Below the pieces are notes generated by a model. That model had not been told where the DNA came from and made no database searches. It was given only the letters and a program-made list of their open reading frames with translations. A DNA stretch of 64,000 bases from Paragordius varius (Eukaryota > Nematomorpha): positions 8,308,001 through 8,372,000 of the forward strand of contig OZ176054.1 in the NCBI GenBank assembly GCA_964247055.1. The letters are read 5' to 3'. Both the position numbers and the translations under genes were made by a program. Shown one piece after another: positions 1 through 11,549 of the stretch. Each line of letters starts with the position of its first letter. Position 1 is the stretch's first letter.

Positions 1-988
1 TTAGAATTCTTGATAATATAAAAAAAATACTGAATAAAAAGAGTAATGACATTTCTAAAAGCTAATAGTCTAGCGTTAAAATTGGTAAAATATTGGTTCG
101 CCAATTGATAAACGCATTTTTACATAGTAATAATAATACCTCAGGACTGGATCGAAAAGCTTTAAATTTTAAACTAACTTAGTCATACTTAACTTACGCG
201 GTTGTAAAATCAATAGATAAAAAGAATAAACGAATTTCCATATTATCTAAATATTTTATGTGCATTACATAAACTACTAAACTCAAATAAAGTCGCATTT
301 TATTTATATCCTAACAAGTAGTGCAATCATTTCAAGGTAAGGTTCCTATCTCTGTAAAATACACCATCATGTATATATAACTTGGCTTCGAAGCTATAAA
401 TCGCCCATGTATGCGACTATATTATTTTAATAAAGTTGATTTTTTTCTTAATAGCAAAAACTTAGGAGCCTTTTACAAATAAACTCTATGGTCCCAACCC
501 TTGTCCACTACCATATAAATATAAAGAGCTTTGTAGCGCAAAACTTAAAAAATCATATAGATTTAAAAATGGTTTAATAATTCCCGTTTATGCTAAATTA
601 AAATTTCTTTAAATTAGCCGATTGTTAGCGGCCCATTCTATGAATAACAATTTAATTCACACAACATGCAAAAATATCATATGGTCAATTAAATGAATCA
701 AATACGGGAAGTTAATGAGCTCATTCCCTAAATTAGTTCTATAGGATTTACTCATTCGCATGGACTATAGCTTATGAGGGAACATATGTTTAAGGGAGGT
801 TAATGAGTTTTTGAGGCGGTAATTTTAATTTTTTTTATCAATATGATGGATAACACTTCTGTACGCGATTTATGTGTAGGTCTTATTAAAAATTATTTAT
901 AGATATCCGTGCATCTTTATGAATACCGTAAATAAATTTAGCAATGGCCAAAAGCTTTAGGCCTGGAAGGCTTTACCCAAAGAAATGG
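1..988. other. AT-rich sequence without recognisable gene
   Basis: I see no exon-like open frame, tRNA-like block or known protein motif on either strand. The last exon of SIRT4 would lie to the left of position 2174, but nothing resembling its C-terminal end is visible here. A short palindromic stretch near 720-745 looks incidental. Confidence 0.5.
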
Positions 989-1618
989 CCGATTTGGGAT
1001 ACAAACAACCAAGAGATATATGACAATATTCTTGAATTAAGCGCAAGCATGACCTGGCCCGTAGGACGGGGAATTAGGCTTCCCCCAAACGTGCAATTTA
1101 ATACATAACCACAAATCGCCGAAAATAGAAATCTACCTGGGGGTAGACTATCCCTTTATTCTATAATAAATCATTTTTTTTCATATTTAAAATAGACTGG
1201 AACCGGTGGGATACACACCTTCACATACAGAAATATAATTAGTATGATGTTCTACTAAAATTAAATAAAAAATACGGGATTTGGAGGGACAGGCTGTGTC
1301 ATTAAAATTATTATTTTAAGAATTAACATTTGTTTCTAAAAAGGACCATAAAACTAAATATAATGGATATACTCGCTCACATGCATAATATATTTATTTC
1401 TACATTTATTTAATATAAATACCTTTTCTAAACGCCGCTACTCTACCCCCAGGTTTCTATTTTTTGGCGATTTGCGGTAACGCATTAAATTACATATTCA
1501 TTTTTTGTCTGAGAAGTTTGGCGGAAGCCTAATTCCCCGTCCTACGGGCCAGGTCATGCTTGCGCATAATGCAAGAATATTGTCATACATCTCTTGGTTG
1601 TTTTGTATCCCAAATCGG
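989..1618. repeat. Foldback / MITE-like element with long terminal inverted repeats
   Basis: The left arm (about 989-1150) starts CCGATTTGGGATACAAAC and runs to a CCTGGGGGTAGA block. The right arm (about 1440-1618) is its reverse complement, from TCTACCCCCAGG to TTGTATCCCAAATCGG. The arms are roughly 165-180 bp with small differences and enclose about 290 bp of AT-rich spacer without an ORF. That is the structure of a non-autonomous foldback DNA element. No convincing target-site duplication is visible, so the superfamily is open. Confidence 0.75.
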
Positions 1619-2173
1619 GAAAATATTTGTATGACATATTCATGATTCGAAAAAAATATATATCAGCACCTATTATATTTAAAAATATTATGGTGCTTAA
1701 TAGCACGTACACCCCTTTTAAAGTTGGCATGTCCCATATACATACTATAGTAAAATAAGTTATTTATCTGACCATTTATTGCATAAATATATAAAAAAGC
1801 ACCAAAACCTAATAACCTTTAGTGAGCATTTGCACGAAAAATATTTTTTGATACAAGTTTAAACTTTCCATAACCTACCATATACATATATTAAATTTTT
1901 TTTTATTCAGGCTTATAGTTTTCAGATTCCAAAAATTATTTCTGATTCTCGAGATATCTGTTTTTGTAAAACCTTAATCCGGAAAACCCAGGCTCAAAAA
2001 TTTCTCCATCTCAACAGGATGAATCCGTGTGAATGAGCCCGCCCGGTTTAACAAACTCATTCACATGGGCTTAAATAACGCGACACGTCACAGGGTTTAT
2101 TTATTAGTTTCAGATAACAAAATAACTTTGTGTTGGAAAAATTTAGTTCAATAAAATACTAAGCTATTAAAAA
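1619..2173. other. Intergenic, no gene seen
   Basis: This AT-rich sequence lies directly downstream of the SIRT4 reading frame on the minus strand. A 9-bp inverted repeat (GTGAATGAG and CTCATTCAC, about 2028-2076) is the only structure noted. No SIRT4 C-terminal exon could be found here. Confidence 0.45.
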
Positions 2174-2911
2174 CTATACTGATAACGAGGTTCCCAAAAC
2201 TAAAAGATAATGATGGAAAATAATTTGATTATTTATAAATCCGTAGGTATTTTGTGGAATATTTTCTCCTATAAAAATTACTCCAGGTTTCAACATATCA
2301 CTGTTACAATTATTACAAATTGGATTAGCAAAATCGTGTAAATCTTCATCGGATATTTGAGCATATGCATCAGGAGATATTTTGATAATTGTATATTTCC
2401 AATTTTTATTGGCATTTTGTAGAAAATCTTGAAGGGAATTCCTATCATAAGATTTTTTACAGTTCAAACAATAAACGGAATGAAAACTTCCATGCATTTG
2501 TACCAGTTTATCGTTAGATATTCCAGCTTTTTGATGTAAATCATCTACATTTTGAGTAATTAAAAAATTAGTGAACCCTTTGTTTATCCAATTAGCTAGG
2601 GTAAAATGAATATTATTTGGTTTTTTAGTTGTATAATATTCATAACCAATGTAATGACGCGCCCAAAATCTTTTACGATAAATTGGAGAATTAATAAATT
2701 CTTGATATGTTACAGGCTTGCGCATTTTTGGATTGTCTCCTGAATAAATACCTTTTAATGGAGATCGATAATCGGGAATTCCACTTTCAGTCGATATACC
2801 GGCCCCAGTTAGGACCAATAATTTTTTATGTTTACATTTGGAGAAAAAAAGTAAGAGATCATTTAAATTTTTTGTAGTAAATAAAGTATATGTAGGAACA
2901 AATTTTTCCAT
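2174..2911 (-). CDS. SIRT4: NAD-dependent protein deacylase sirtuin-4, C-terminal part missing
   Basis: This is a class II mitochondrial sirtuin, an NAD+-dependent deacylase / ADP-ribosyltransferase family. The frame shows the family motifs in order: GAGISTESGIPDYRS (NAD-binding loop, identical in style to animal SIRT4), TQNVDDLHQKAG, the catalytic His in QMHGS, a zinc site made of CLNC and CNNC pairs, and LVLGTSLS. The N-terminus begins at the point matching the mature human protein (KFVP...), so a mitochondrial presequence is either very short or on an unseen exon. An in-frame stop lies a few codons upstream of the ATG. The frame ends at LSV-stop, about 60 residues short of the family length. 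The last codons read TCA-GTATAG, so a splice donor at 2179 leading to an exon outside the window is the likeliest reading. Otherwise the gene is truncated. Confidence 0.88.
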   Translation of the reverse strand: MEKFVPTYTLFTTKNLNDLLLFFSKCKHKKLLVLTGAGISTESGIPDYRSPLKGIYSGDNPKMRKPVTYQEFINSPIYRKRFWARHYIGYEYYTTKKPNNIHFTLANWINKGFTNFLITQNVDDLHQKAGISNDKLVQMHGSFHSVYCLNCKKSYDRNSLQDFLQNANKNWKYTIIKISPDAYAQISDEDLHDFANPICNNCNSDMLKPGVIFIGENIPQNTYGFINNQIIFHHYLLVLGTSLSV

Positions 2912-3389
2912 AAAACATCATTTGTTTTTGCGACATTCATATAATTTAAAACCATGTTAAGCACATGGAAGAAAAAACAAAAAAGCTCAATAGCGGAGCA
3001 GAGATAACTTTTTGCGATTCGGACAAGATCGTCTGCCTCTAAGACTTCCGCTGAAAAATTGAAATTTAACAATCTTTAACACAAATGATATATGTATTAA
3101 ATCTGGAGCCAAGGAAAATATCCGCCATTAACTGAACCATATCAAATATTATTATATTTATATTATAGATTTTCCATCTTATACAGTGTACAAGCCAAAG
3201 AGGCCTATTACCCTGATGGAACGGTAACTCGGAAATGAATTCTTTTATAAAAAAGTTGAGTATATCGAGAAACTTCAGTTATGTGGGGGAACGGTACCTA
3301 TGTCACAGGACAGTAAAAGATAGGTTTTTTAATTTTTTTATACATAAATATCTAAATATATATTTGATCTAGTAAAGTTATATTCATAT
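2912..3389. other. Intergenic, no gene seen
   Basis: A 69-codon minus-strand frame overlaps the SIRT4 start but resembles nothing. No other feature is recognised before the LINE sequence begins. Confidence 0.4.
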
Positions 3390-4830
3390 ATATAATAAAG
3401 CTTTCTTGTAGTATCTAGTCTGTTTTTCACGAAATTTTTAGTGGCCCATCTTTAGATATGGTAACACCTAAATATCTTTTTTCTTGTATTTGTTTAAAGG
3501 GTATGTCACAGTTGTGACAATAAGATATGATTTGAGTTTAATCTAGAATAATCCTTAAGCCCTTCATGCTAGCATAAGTTGTGAAAATGTCGTATAAGAG
3601 AGTCTTAAATTATTGTGAATAGAAGCACACAAAACAATATCATCCGCGTAGCAGACAATAGTGAGATGTTCTGGGGCCACCATATTATTGTATTCTGCTA
3701 GTGTTTATTTATTATATTTTGTATAACCACGTTGAAGTGTAATGGGGAGAGTATACACCCTTGTTTGGTGCCTCTATTGAGTTGGAAGGGTTGTGACTAC
3801 GAGTTATTTATTTTTGTAATGACTTGAGTAGATTTTTTGTAATATCCGAATGTAAAATTTGTCAACTTTGGCTGCTGTCAGAGCATGCCATATTTCAGAT
3901 TGTTTGATGCTATCGAAAGCCGATTTGAAAATGAATAGAAAGTGGTTATTTTTTTTGTAAGTTTTTGTTTTTTCGGGCATTATTTTAATAGCAAACGCCG
4001 GTTCTTTTGCATTCTTTTATCTCTAAACCCAGTTATGTGAATTGTGAAGTATGTTTCGAGTTGAGTTTTTATCCTCTCATGTAAAATAAATGTAGAAATT
4101 TTGTAAAAACAATTGTTAAAGCAATTGATCGAAATTAATTAAAGTTATTGGCTGTCTTGTGTTTTGGAATATTGATTATGACCGACGTATTCCATGCTGA
4201 AGGGAATATCTGATTTTCCCATATTTTTAAAAAAATATCATACAGAATTGGGGTGATTGATTTTGTATTATATTTACCAGTTCATTTGGGATTGAGTCTA
4301 TCCCTAGCGTTTTATACTTTTTGAGTAAAACAATAGTACGTTCAATTTCTCCATAACTGGGTTCTGGTGGAGTGTTGGTGTAAGGAATGTATGATGGATC
4401 ATAAGGTTCATTTGATTCATACAATGAGCTGTAAAGATGAATTGATTTCTATATTGTTAATATTAAGTTTTTGTATGAGACAATTCTTAGTAAAAGGTAT
4501 TGTCAGATATCGGATCTTTTTATATCCCTCATAGGGTTTATTATTATAAAATTTTAAGTTGATTTGATTACAGAAGTGAGCTCTAAATGCTCGTCTATCC
4601 TTACGAAGGGAACGCAATAACTGATGTAATAGTTTACGGTTGGTATAATAACAATTGCTATGATTGATTGTTTGCATGAGATTTAGCTATCCATACATTT
4701 TTTTGGGTATCTTTTCCATCAGCAGGTGTGAAGCGCGTCATGTATAGTATTTTGTAAAGTGTGGACTCCTTTTTTTGACATAATCATATCGTCATATCAT
4801 ATTTATACCCTATTTTCTCCTTTCAAAAGA
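3390..4830 (-). mobile_element. LINE fragment, reverse transcriptase region, minus strand
   Basis: Read on the minus strand this is a diverged second copy of the LINE whose plus copy lies at about 5018-8140. It covers the segment before the reverse transcriptase (TLGIDSIPNELV), the fingers and palm, and the catalytic region matching plus-strand VCYADDIVL. It breaks off near 3390, just after the block equivalent to 7380-7410. It keeps about 240 bp (about 4425-4670) that the plus copy lacks, so the plus copy has a deletion there. Many stops and frameshifts are present and the copy is dead. Confidence 0.8.
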
Positions 4831-5017
4831 TGTAAGTTCGTTATAGCTTTCCGTCCGTTATATATATATATATATTTTGAGAGAATCTAGGTCTTTTTGA
4901 ATAGTGTGCCAGATTTTATAAGGTTTATTTTTTTTCTTTTTTAGTTAAATATGATTACAGTCTGCCTTTTAATTATCGTCTGAATATTTTTTTTTTTTTC
5001 TCTTTTATAATTTTGAC

Positions 5018-8000
5018 ATGTACTTAAAATTAATCTCACTTAATATCAACTCAATTAACAACAAACTTTCTCTCATAATGCACATAAAGATGTTAGAGGA
5101 AAAAAATATTCGTATCAGCAAACAAAAACCATGCAGGAGTGGCTTTCTTAGTAAAATTGAGTAAGTTATATCTAATAAAAGATGTACAATATATTAATGA
5201 ACGAATCATTGTACTTGTTTTCAGAACAGTCCAACCCATTTATCTAATATCAATATATGTGCCAAAAACCTATGAACAACCTTTATTTTCTTAATTACTT
5301 CAAAAATTTTTGCAATCGTTATCGAATCGTAATATGAAAATGATTGTTGGAGACTTCAATATACGAATAAATACAAATAATGACCCGGAAGTTTTCGGCC
5401 CATATATGACAATGACAATAACACGGGGTGCACCCCTTTGTACAATTGGTGAACCAATTGTCAGAGTACCGTGAGCTATATAAGTATTGGGAAAAAACTT
5501 TTTAAGACTTTTTCATTAGAGGGGAAAAAAATAAAAGAAATTTGTGCTTTGAAGATGGACAATTTATTATTATTTTAGGTGAAAACGCCAACTTTATAAA
5601 CAGCTTTACATTAAGGTATTATTGTTATTTTCGTTGATTTAATTTTTTTTAGTGATTTGCTTTTATTTTTATTTCTTTTTGTGTATGTGTGTGTGAGGGT
5701 TCCAATTATTCGGAAGTTTTTTATAAAGTATCTTTTTTAGTGCATGTTTATCCGGTAGTTGAATTGTTTGGACTTCACTGGAAATGGATGTGATTGCTTT
5801 TATTGTTTTAAACAGCCAGTCTTTTTTAAGATTACTATATTGTATTTTGGTATTTTTATTATTAGCCTTTGGGAAATTTCTAATTGTTTCACTAATTAGA
5901 TTATTAGGGTGTCGTTCAATGTGCCCTAATAACTCAATCCGTCTTATATGAATAAATGACAGGATTGGTGGCAGTTTCTCGGCCCATATATTAGCATTCA
6001 AAAACAATAAACACATGCTAATCTCTTACTTAACATTTGTTACGAATTTAACCTTTGCTTCGTCAATACTTATTTTAAAGAAAATTTAATCGCCCCCGCA
6101 ACGTTTCTTAAATCTGGCACCAATTATACAAGTACGATAGATCACTGTTTAATTAATCATAAATATATCTCATGGATAACTAAAGCATCCATTCTAACAC
6201 AAATTAAAATATCGATCTTCCTCTATCCCTGTCATTATACCTAATACAGCAGTTTGGAAGCAAACAGTCACATATAGGAAACTCTGTTACAACCTACGAA
6301 ATCCTATTTCAAATATACAATATATTAAATAAAGAAAATGAAGAATATCAGAGAAATAGATATAGAAGAACAAACTCACACTTTACAAAATACTATACAT
6401 GACTGCGCCTCACACCTGATGGAAAAGATACCCAAATAGAATGTATGGATAGCTGAAAATTCAATAAATCTCATGCAAACAATCAAACTCAAAAACTATA
6501 AAACGCTAGGGATAGACTCAATCCCAAATGAACTGGTAAATATAATACAAAAACCAATCACCCCAATTCTGTATGATATTTTTTAAAAATATGGGAAAAT
6601 CAGATATTCCCTTCAGCATTGAATACGTCGGTTATAATCAATATTCCAAAACACAAGACAGCCAATAACTTTAATCAATTTCGATCGATTGCTTTAACAA
6701 TTGTTTTTACAAATTTTTTACATGAGAGGATAAAAACTCAACTCTAAACATACTTTACAATTCACATAACTGGGTTTAGAGATAAAAGGAATGCAACAGA
6801 ACCGGCGTTTGCTATTAAAATAATGCCCGAAAAAACAAAAATTAAACAAAATAACCACTTTTTATTCATTTCAACGGCTTTCGATAGCATCAAACAATCT
6901 GAAATATGGCATGCTCTGATAGCAGCCAAAGTTGACAAATTTTACATTCGGATATTACAAAAAACCTACTATAATAGTCAAGCCATTACAAAGATAAATA
7001 ACTCGTACTCACAACCCTTCAAACTCAATAGAGGTACCAAACAAGGGTGTATACTCTCCCGATTACTCTTCAACGTGGTTATACAAAATATAATAAATAA
7101 AACACTAGCAGAATACAATAATATGGTGGCCCCAGAACATCTCACTAATATTGTCTGCTACGCGGATGATATTGTTTTGTGAGCTTCTACTCACAACAAT
7201 TTAATACTCTTATACGACATTTTCACAACTTATACTAGTATGAAGGGCTTAAGGATTAATCTAGAGAAAACTCAAATCATATCTTATTGTCACAACTGTA
7301 ACATACCCTTTAAATACATACAAGAAAAGAAATATTTAGGTGTTACCATATCTAAAGATGGTAACACTAAAAATTTCGTGGAAACTAGACTAGATATTAC
7401 AAGAAAGCTTTATTATAAATACAAAAAGATTTGGACTTCTAAAGAAATATCCACTAATACAACTATTTAAAACACTTGTTTTCTCGTCAATCATATATTG
7501 TCTAGAAATATGGGATGACAAGCAATACATAGTAAAACCGTTCCAAATGTTCGTTAACAACTCCCTCAGGAGTATAATTAGAAAGAAAAGGAAGAAAATA
7601 TCTAATAATAAACTATGGCCAAACTTCCACCAATCCTGTCATTTATTCATAAAAGATGAATTGAGTTATTAGGGCATATTGAACGACATCCTAATAATCT
7701 AATTAGTGAAACAATTAGAAATTTTCCAAAGGCTAATAATAAAAGTACTAACAATAAAGTAATCTTAAAAAACACTGGCTGTTCAAAACAATAAAAGCAA
7801 TCACACCCATTTCCAGAGAAGTCCAAACAATTCAACTACCGGATAAACATGCACTAAAAAAGATACTTTATAAAAAACTTCCAAATAATTGGAACCCTCA
7901 CACACACACAAAAAAAAATCAAATCACTAAAAAATTAAATCAACGGGAATAACAATAATACCTTATATAAAGATGGCGTTTCCCCTTAATATATTAAACC

Positions 8001-8140
8001 TTCTTAAAGTACAGGTATTATATAAGTTTTTTTTCTTTTTTCTTTTCTTTAATAAACTAATCCATTAACTTTAATTTTTTTAATGAAATAGTTTTAAAAA
8101 GTTTTTCCCAATACTAATATAGCTCACAGTTGCTATTGTC
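5018..8140 (+). mobile_element. LINE (endonuclease plus reverse transcriptase), decayed, with a nested inverted insertion
   Basis: An apurinic-type endonuclease (EEP) start is seen at 5018-5410, including the VGDFNIRI motif. It is interrupted by a minus-strand LINE 3' end (about 5415-6015) and resumes with the STIDHCLI motif near 6140-6165. The reverse transcriptase follows: KQGCILSRLLFNVV (7050-7090), the catalytic YADD at 7159-7170, and a C-terminal region with the LGH.ERHPNN type signature near 7665-7700. The 3' end lies near 8140, judged by the end shared with the nested copy (TATTGGGAAAAA...GAGCTATA). The domain order fits the EEP-encoding RTE/Jockey/CR1 group of non-LTR elements. Multiple stops and shifts make it non-functional. 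Confidence 0.82.
5415..6015 (-). mobile_element. LINE 3' end inserted into the plus-strand LINE
   Basis: The minus-strand frame (RRIELLGHIERHPNN...) is the same C-terminal region as 7620-7920 of the plus copy and ends in the same 3' untranslated sequence at the 5455-5500 side. It is a 5'-truncated insertion of about 600 bp in opposite orientation, placed inside the endonuclease domain of the host LINE. This copy keeps a 115-codon open frame, so it looks younger than the element it interrupts. Confidence 0.75.
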
Positions 8141-8189
8141 ATTGTGTACTACCCTCCCCCTTAAAGTAAATTGCAAAATTTTTATTTTA

Positions 8190-8565
8190 TACTTAAGATT
8201 ATGGACGGGTCCACCAAGGCCTTATATGAACCCTTATCCTGCACCTCAACCATATTGTCAACCACAACCTGTTTACAGGTCAAAATGTTCTCGTTTTATT
8301 TTCGATTATAATAAAAAAATATAAAAGATATAGACTTAAATACAAGTTTTACCTCAATTTTGCAGTTTTATTTCCAGTTAAAAATTGAACGATTGATATT
8401 GTGTATTAACTCACTAATCTTACTCATAAACTTTATTAGCAGACCTTGGTGGAATGATTGTTGGCTTTACACATTTTGTGCCACGTGCCGTGTTGTGGAT
8501 GTTGTGATCCCACATGTTGAGATCCAGCCTGCTGAAAATCCCGATTTATGTTGTGATCCCGGATA
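8190..8565 (+). CDS. Possible two-exon proline/cysteine-rich small protein, 5' end unknown
   Basis: I do not recognise this gene. Exon A (about 8198-8278) follows a plausible acceptor (ATACTTAAG) and reads GPPRPYMNPYPAPQPYCQPQ; it stops at a donor (TTACAG/GTCAAA). Exon B (8443-8565) follows TTATTAGCAG and continues in phase as PWWNDCWLYTFCATCR, ending at a stop after CCDPG. The join keeps one frame and gives a Pro/Tyr/Gln-rich head and Trp/Cys-rich tail. The upstream exon is not visible because the LINE ends about 50 bp before exon A. A second frame of exon B is strikingly cysteine-rich (CCGCCDPTC) but broken by TGA codons. This could be a real small secreted or membrane-associated protein, or a relic disrupted by the LINE. 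Confidence 0.33.
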
Positions 8566-11549
8566 AAGTGATTGCTGTAAAAACACAAATCATTGTAAAT
8601 ATTTCGGTAAAATTTTAAATTTTATAAAGGACAAAAAGTAATTTTAATGAAAACAATTTTGTAGATTCCGGATTTTTTATATTTACCCAAACAAAATATA
8701 GTATTTATATATATATTAAAAAAGCCATATTTTTGGAGTATATAGCATTTATGATTAGAATTTTGTAATATAAAATTGGTTTATACAACAATCATGTTCC
8801 TTGTTGTTAAGTAGCCCAAAATGATAGATAAGATTTAATAAAATAAGGTAATTATAATACTAACTTTCTATGTTATTTTGTTCCAATTTTAATTTAAATT
8901 CTATAATAAAGAACTCAAATCAAAATATTGCAACCACATAACAACAAGTATTTATTGTCGAAACGAACACTCTCATTAAATATATAAAAAAATTCAATTT
9001 TTCCCATTTTCAGTATTTGAAAATTGAATTTTTATAATTATATTTGCTTATTGTCACACAAAACCCGTTCAAAAATTTTCATTTATTTATTTGATTATTA
9101 TGCAAAACAATGTGTGCCTTTAAAGACAAAAAAGTGTTGCAAATCTATTCTATACTACGCACGGAAATATATATATTTATTTTTATCGATAAATAAAAAG
9201 TATATTTTTATATATTTGCACATATATGTGACTCATAAATATAAACAGTTGATTCAAGGTTAATATTTGTATGAATTATTAATTATATATATATATATAT
9301 ATGGTGTATTACAAATATAATTTACCGGATCTATTAAGCTTCTTTGAAAAAAGTTTTTTGTCTTTTAGTATAAATGTGTGGTTATATATAAAAATTAATA
9401 TTAGTTTTGAATTTTAGTTAATTTTTATATTTGCCATTTATTCATTTTAGGTAAAATCAAATAAAATTTAATTTTCAGTTAACGGCAAAGTTTTTTGTAA
9501 GCAGATCGTTGTGATAGTGAGTTTTAAACATATCCGGAGTCATGGCAAAATTAAGAATGACCAGCCGACTTCTTAGCGCAATTTAACCCTATTTCGACAT
9601 AAAATTTTAATAAGGAACTGGAAGTTTTTTTAATATAGATAAAAATTAGAGATATAAAATTAGGCACTTTATTACCTTTTGAGTTGGTTTTCTATTCCCG
9701 TAAATTTACCATTCAAAAATCGAAAATCTTATTTGCCTAAATATAAAATATAGCCTTTTGGGCGCATTATACAAAAAAATATTTTTAGGGTGGTAGATTG
9801 TAAAAATCATCTTAAACTCTCCAATTCGGATTTCTCTATTTAACCCTATAAGTAATTGCTAAAATTATATAGCTAGCTCAAAATCCATAATTATATTTCG
9901 CAGCAAACATATTAATAATATTAAAGATTATCTGTTTGTTTTAGTTGGATTCAAAAAAAGCTTTTTACAAAAATATTTACCATAATAAGAGCAAATTCGC
10001 CTTTTTATAATTGAGTGAATTCCACAATCATGCAAATATCATCAGACAGCAACTTTTTTTGCCACCTCTACCAATCCAAATATCTTGCAAACCACAAGTC
10101 TTACCATCTGCGCTTTACCGAATTAAATAAAATTTGCCATATTTTTTAATTTTGAAAATATTTTGGATTATAAGGGCGGAAATAATTTTATTCAAAAATC
10201 TCATTGTAAAACAACATGCCTTAAATATTTTCTTACTCAAGTTTACACAGAGAGCTATATTTTTATTCTTAATTCATTCTGATAAGTTTCATTTTTTCCA
10301 TTTCTCCTAATTATTGAATGGGGTATCGTTCAAATCGAAGAATAAAATGAAACCAAAAATGTTAAAATCATTATATAAAGAATAGTGAGGAATAATTAAA
10401 ATAACACTAGTCGACAAATTTGGACATTTTTAAGCACCACCAATCAAACTTTCTAAATTATGACTAATTTCAGTGTTTTAAAACCGAATTTGAAAAAAAT
10501 TTTGATCCCGCCAATCAGAATTTTGAAATTTTATAGGTTTTTCAATTTTTCAAAAACAAGTGAAAATCGAGAGAAAATTAAATATAACTTTATAATAAAG
10601 TGTTATTATATTATGATTTAATATCATTTAATAAAGCGTTTTAAACTCTATCTTTTGAATATAAATATGTCATTTAAATATCAGAGAGAAAAAAATAGTA
10701 CGGACTTAAACGTCAAAATTTAGTCTTTTTTTTCAAGTAAATTTTTAACACATATAAAATTTTTTTAAAAAAATACTAAAAAAGGCATTCTATGGTTTAA
10801 ACCTTCGGCTTTCAGATAGGCTATATTTTTTTGTTAGATTTCGTTCTTTCGAGTACTTATTAGACTTTTTCTCTTGAGTTGGTTCTTATAAAAAATCCTT
10901 AATTTATACCTAGTGGATATACCTTATTTTCTTAAAATTATTGGTTGTTTTGTATTTTGAATTGTGTGGCCACTTTTAGTAGAATTTACTGTTATGGGGC
11001 CATTTGTATTTACCTAATTTATATTCAATTTAATTGTAGAATTTATCTAACTTTATTCTGTAAATTGGTTAATTGACATGTCAATTTGCCACGATTTTGC
11101 TTGCAAGTCTCTCTTATCGAACTTTACGATTACTTATTGTTATCTTTGCCATATCTGGCATAATTATAGGATCGCTTGGGGGATATGCAGAGCTTGTGCA
11201 GCCGCCCATATCTATCACACTATACATAAGCCCCTTTTAGATTTTTAATACTTTGGCTCTTAGCTTGTTTAGTATCTTATTTAATGCCTAGAATTTGTTA
11301 TACATGCATGGAATATTACTTGTATTAACTTGCTTGTTTGAATTTTTAAACATATGTACACGAGGAATGATTGTTATTTTTGAATTAAATACAAATTTAA
11401 AAATTAAATTTTGGAAAAATCCTATTGGTGGCCTCAATTTTCTTTTTTGTTTTGGCCTTTCCATGCCATTAGGTATCAGAAAATGCAAAGATAACGGGGA
11501 GGTGCAAAACTTTGTTGAGCAGTGTAATTATTAATTGCGCTCATTAAAT
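8566..11549. other. Long AT-rich intergenic stretch, no gene supported
   Basis: Short ORFs (for example 9024-9263 and the overlapping opposite-strand frames at 11288-11534) have the composition expected of random AT-rich sequence. They match no family I know and show no splice-consistent neighbours. No repeat with clear ends was recognised. Confidence 0.45.

Noticed and set aside
2028-2076. Hammerhead-type ribozyme
   Set aside because: A 9-bp stem is present but the conserved CUGAUGA and GAAA core is absent.
5396-5990. CGGCCCATATAT on both sides of the nested LINE as a target-site duplication
   Set aside because: The right-hand occurrence belongs to the LINE sequence itself (shared with 7600-7640), so the match is probably coincidental.
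11288-11534. Overlapping frames on both strands beside the LRR gene 3' end
   Set aside because: Both are of similar length, hydrophobic or mixed without family motifs, and no splice partner is visible.
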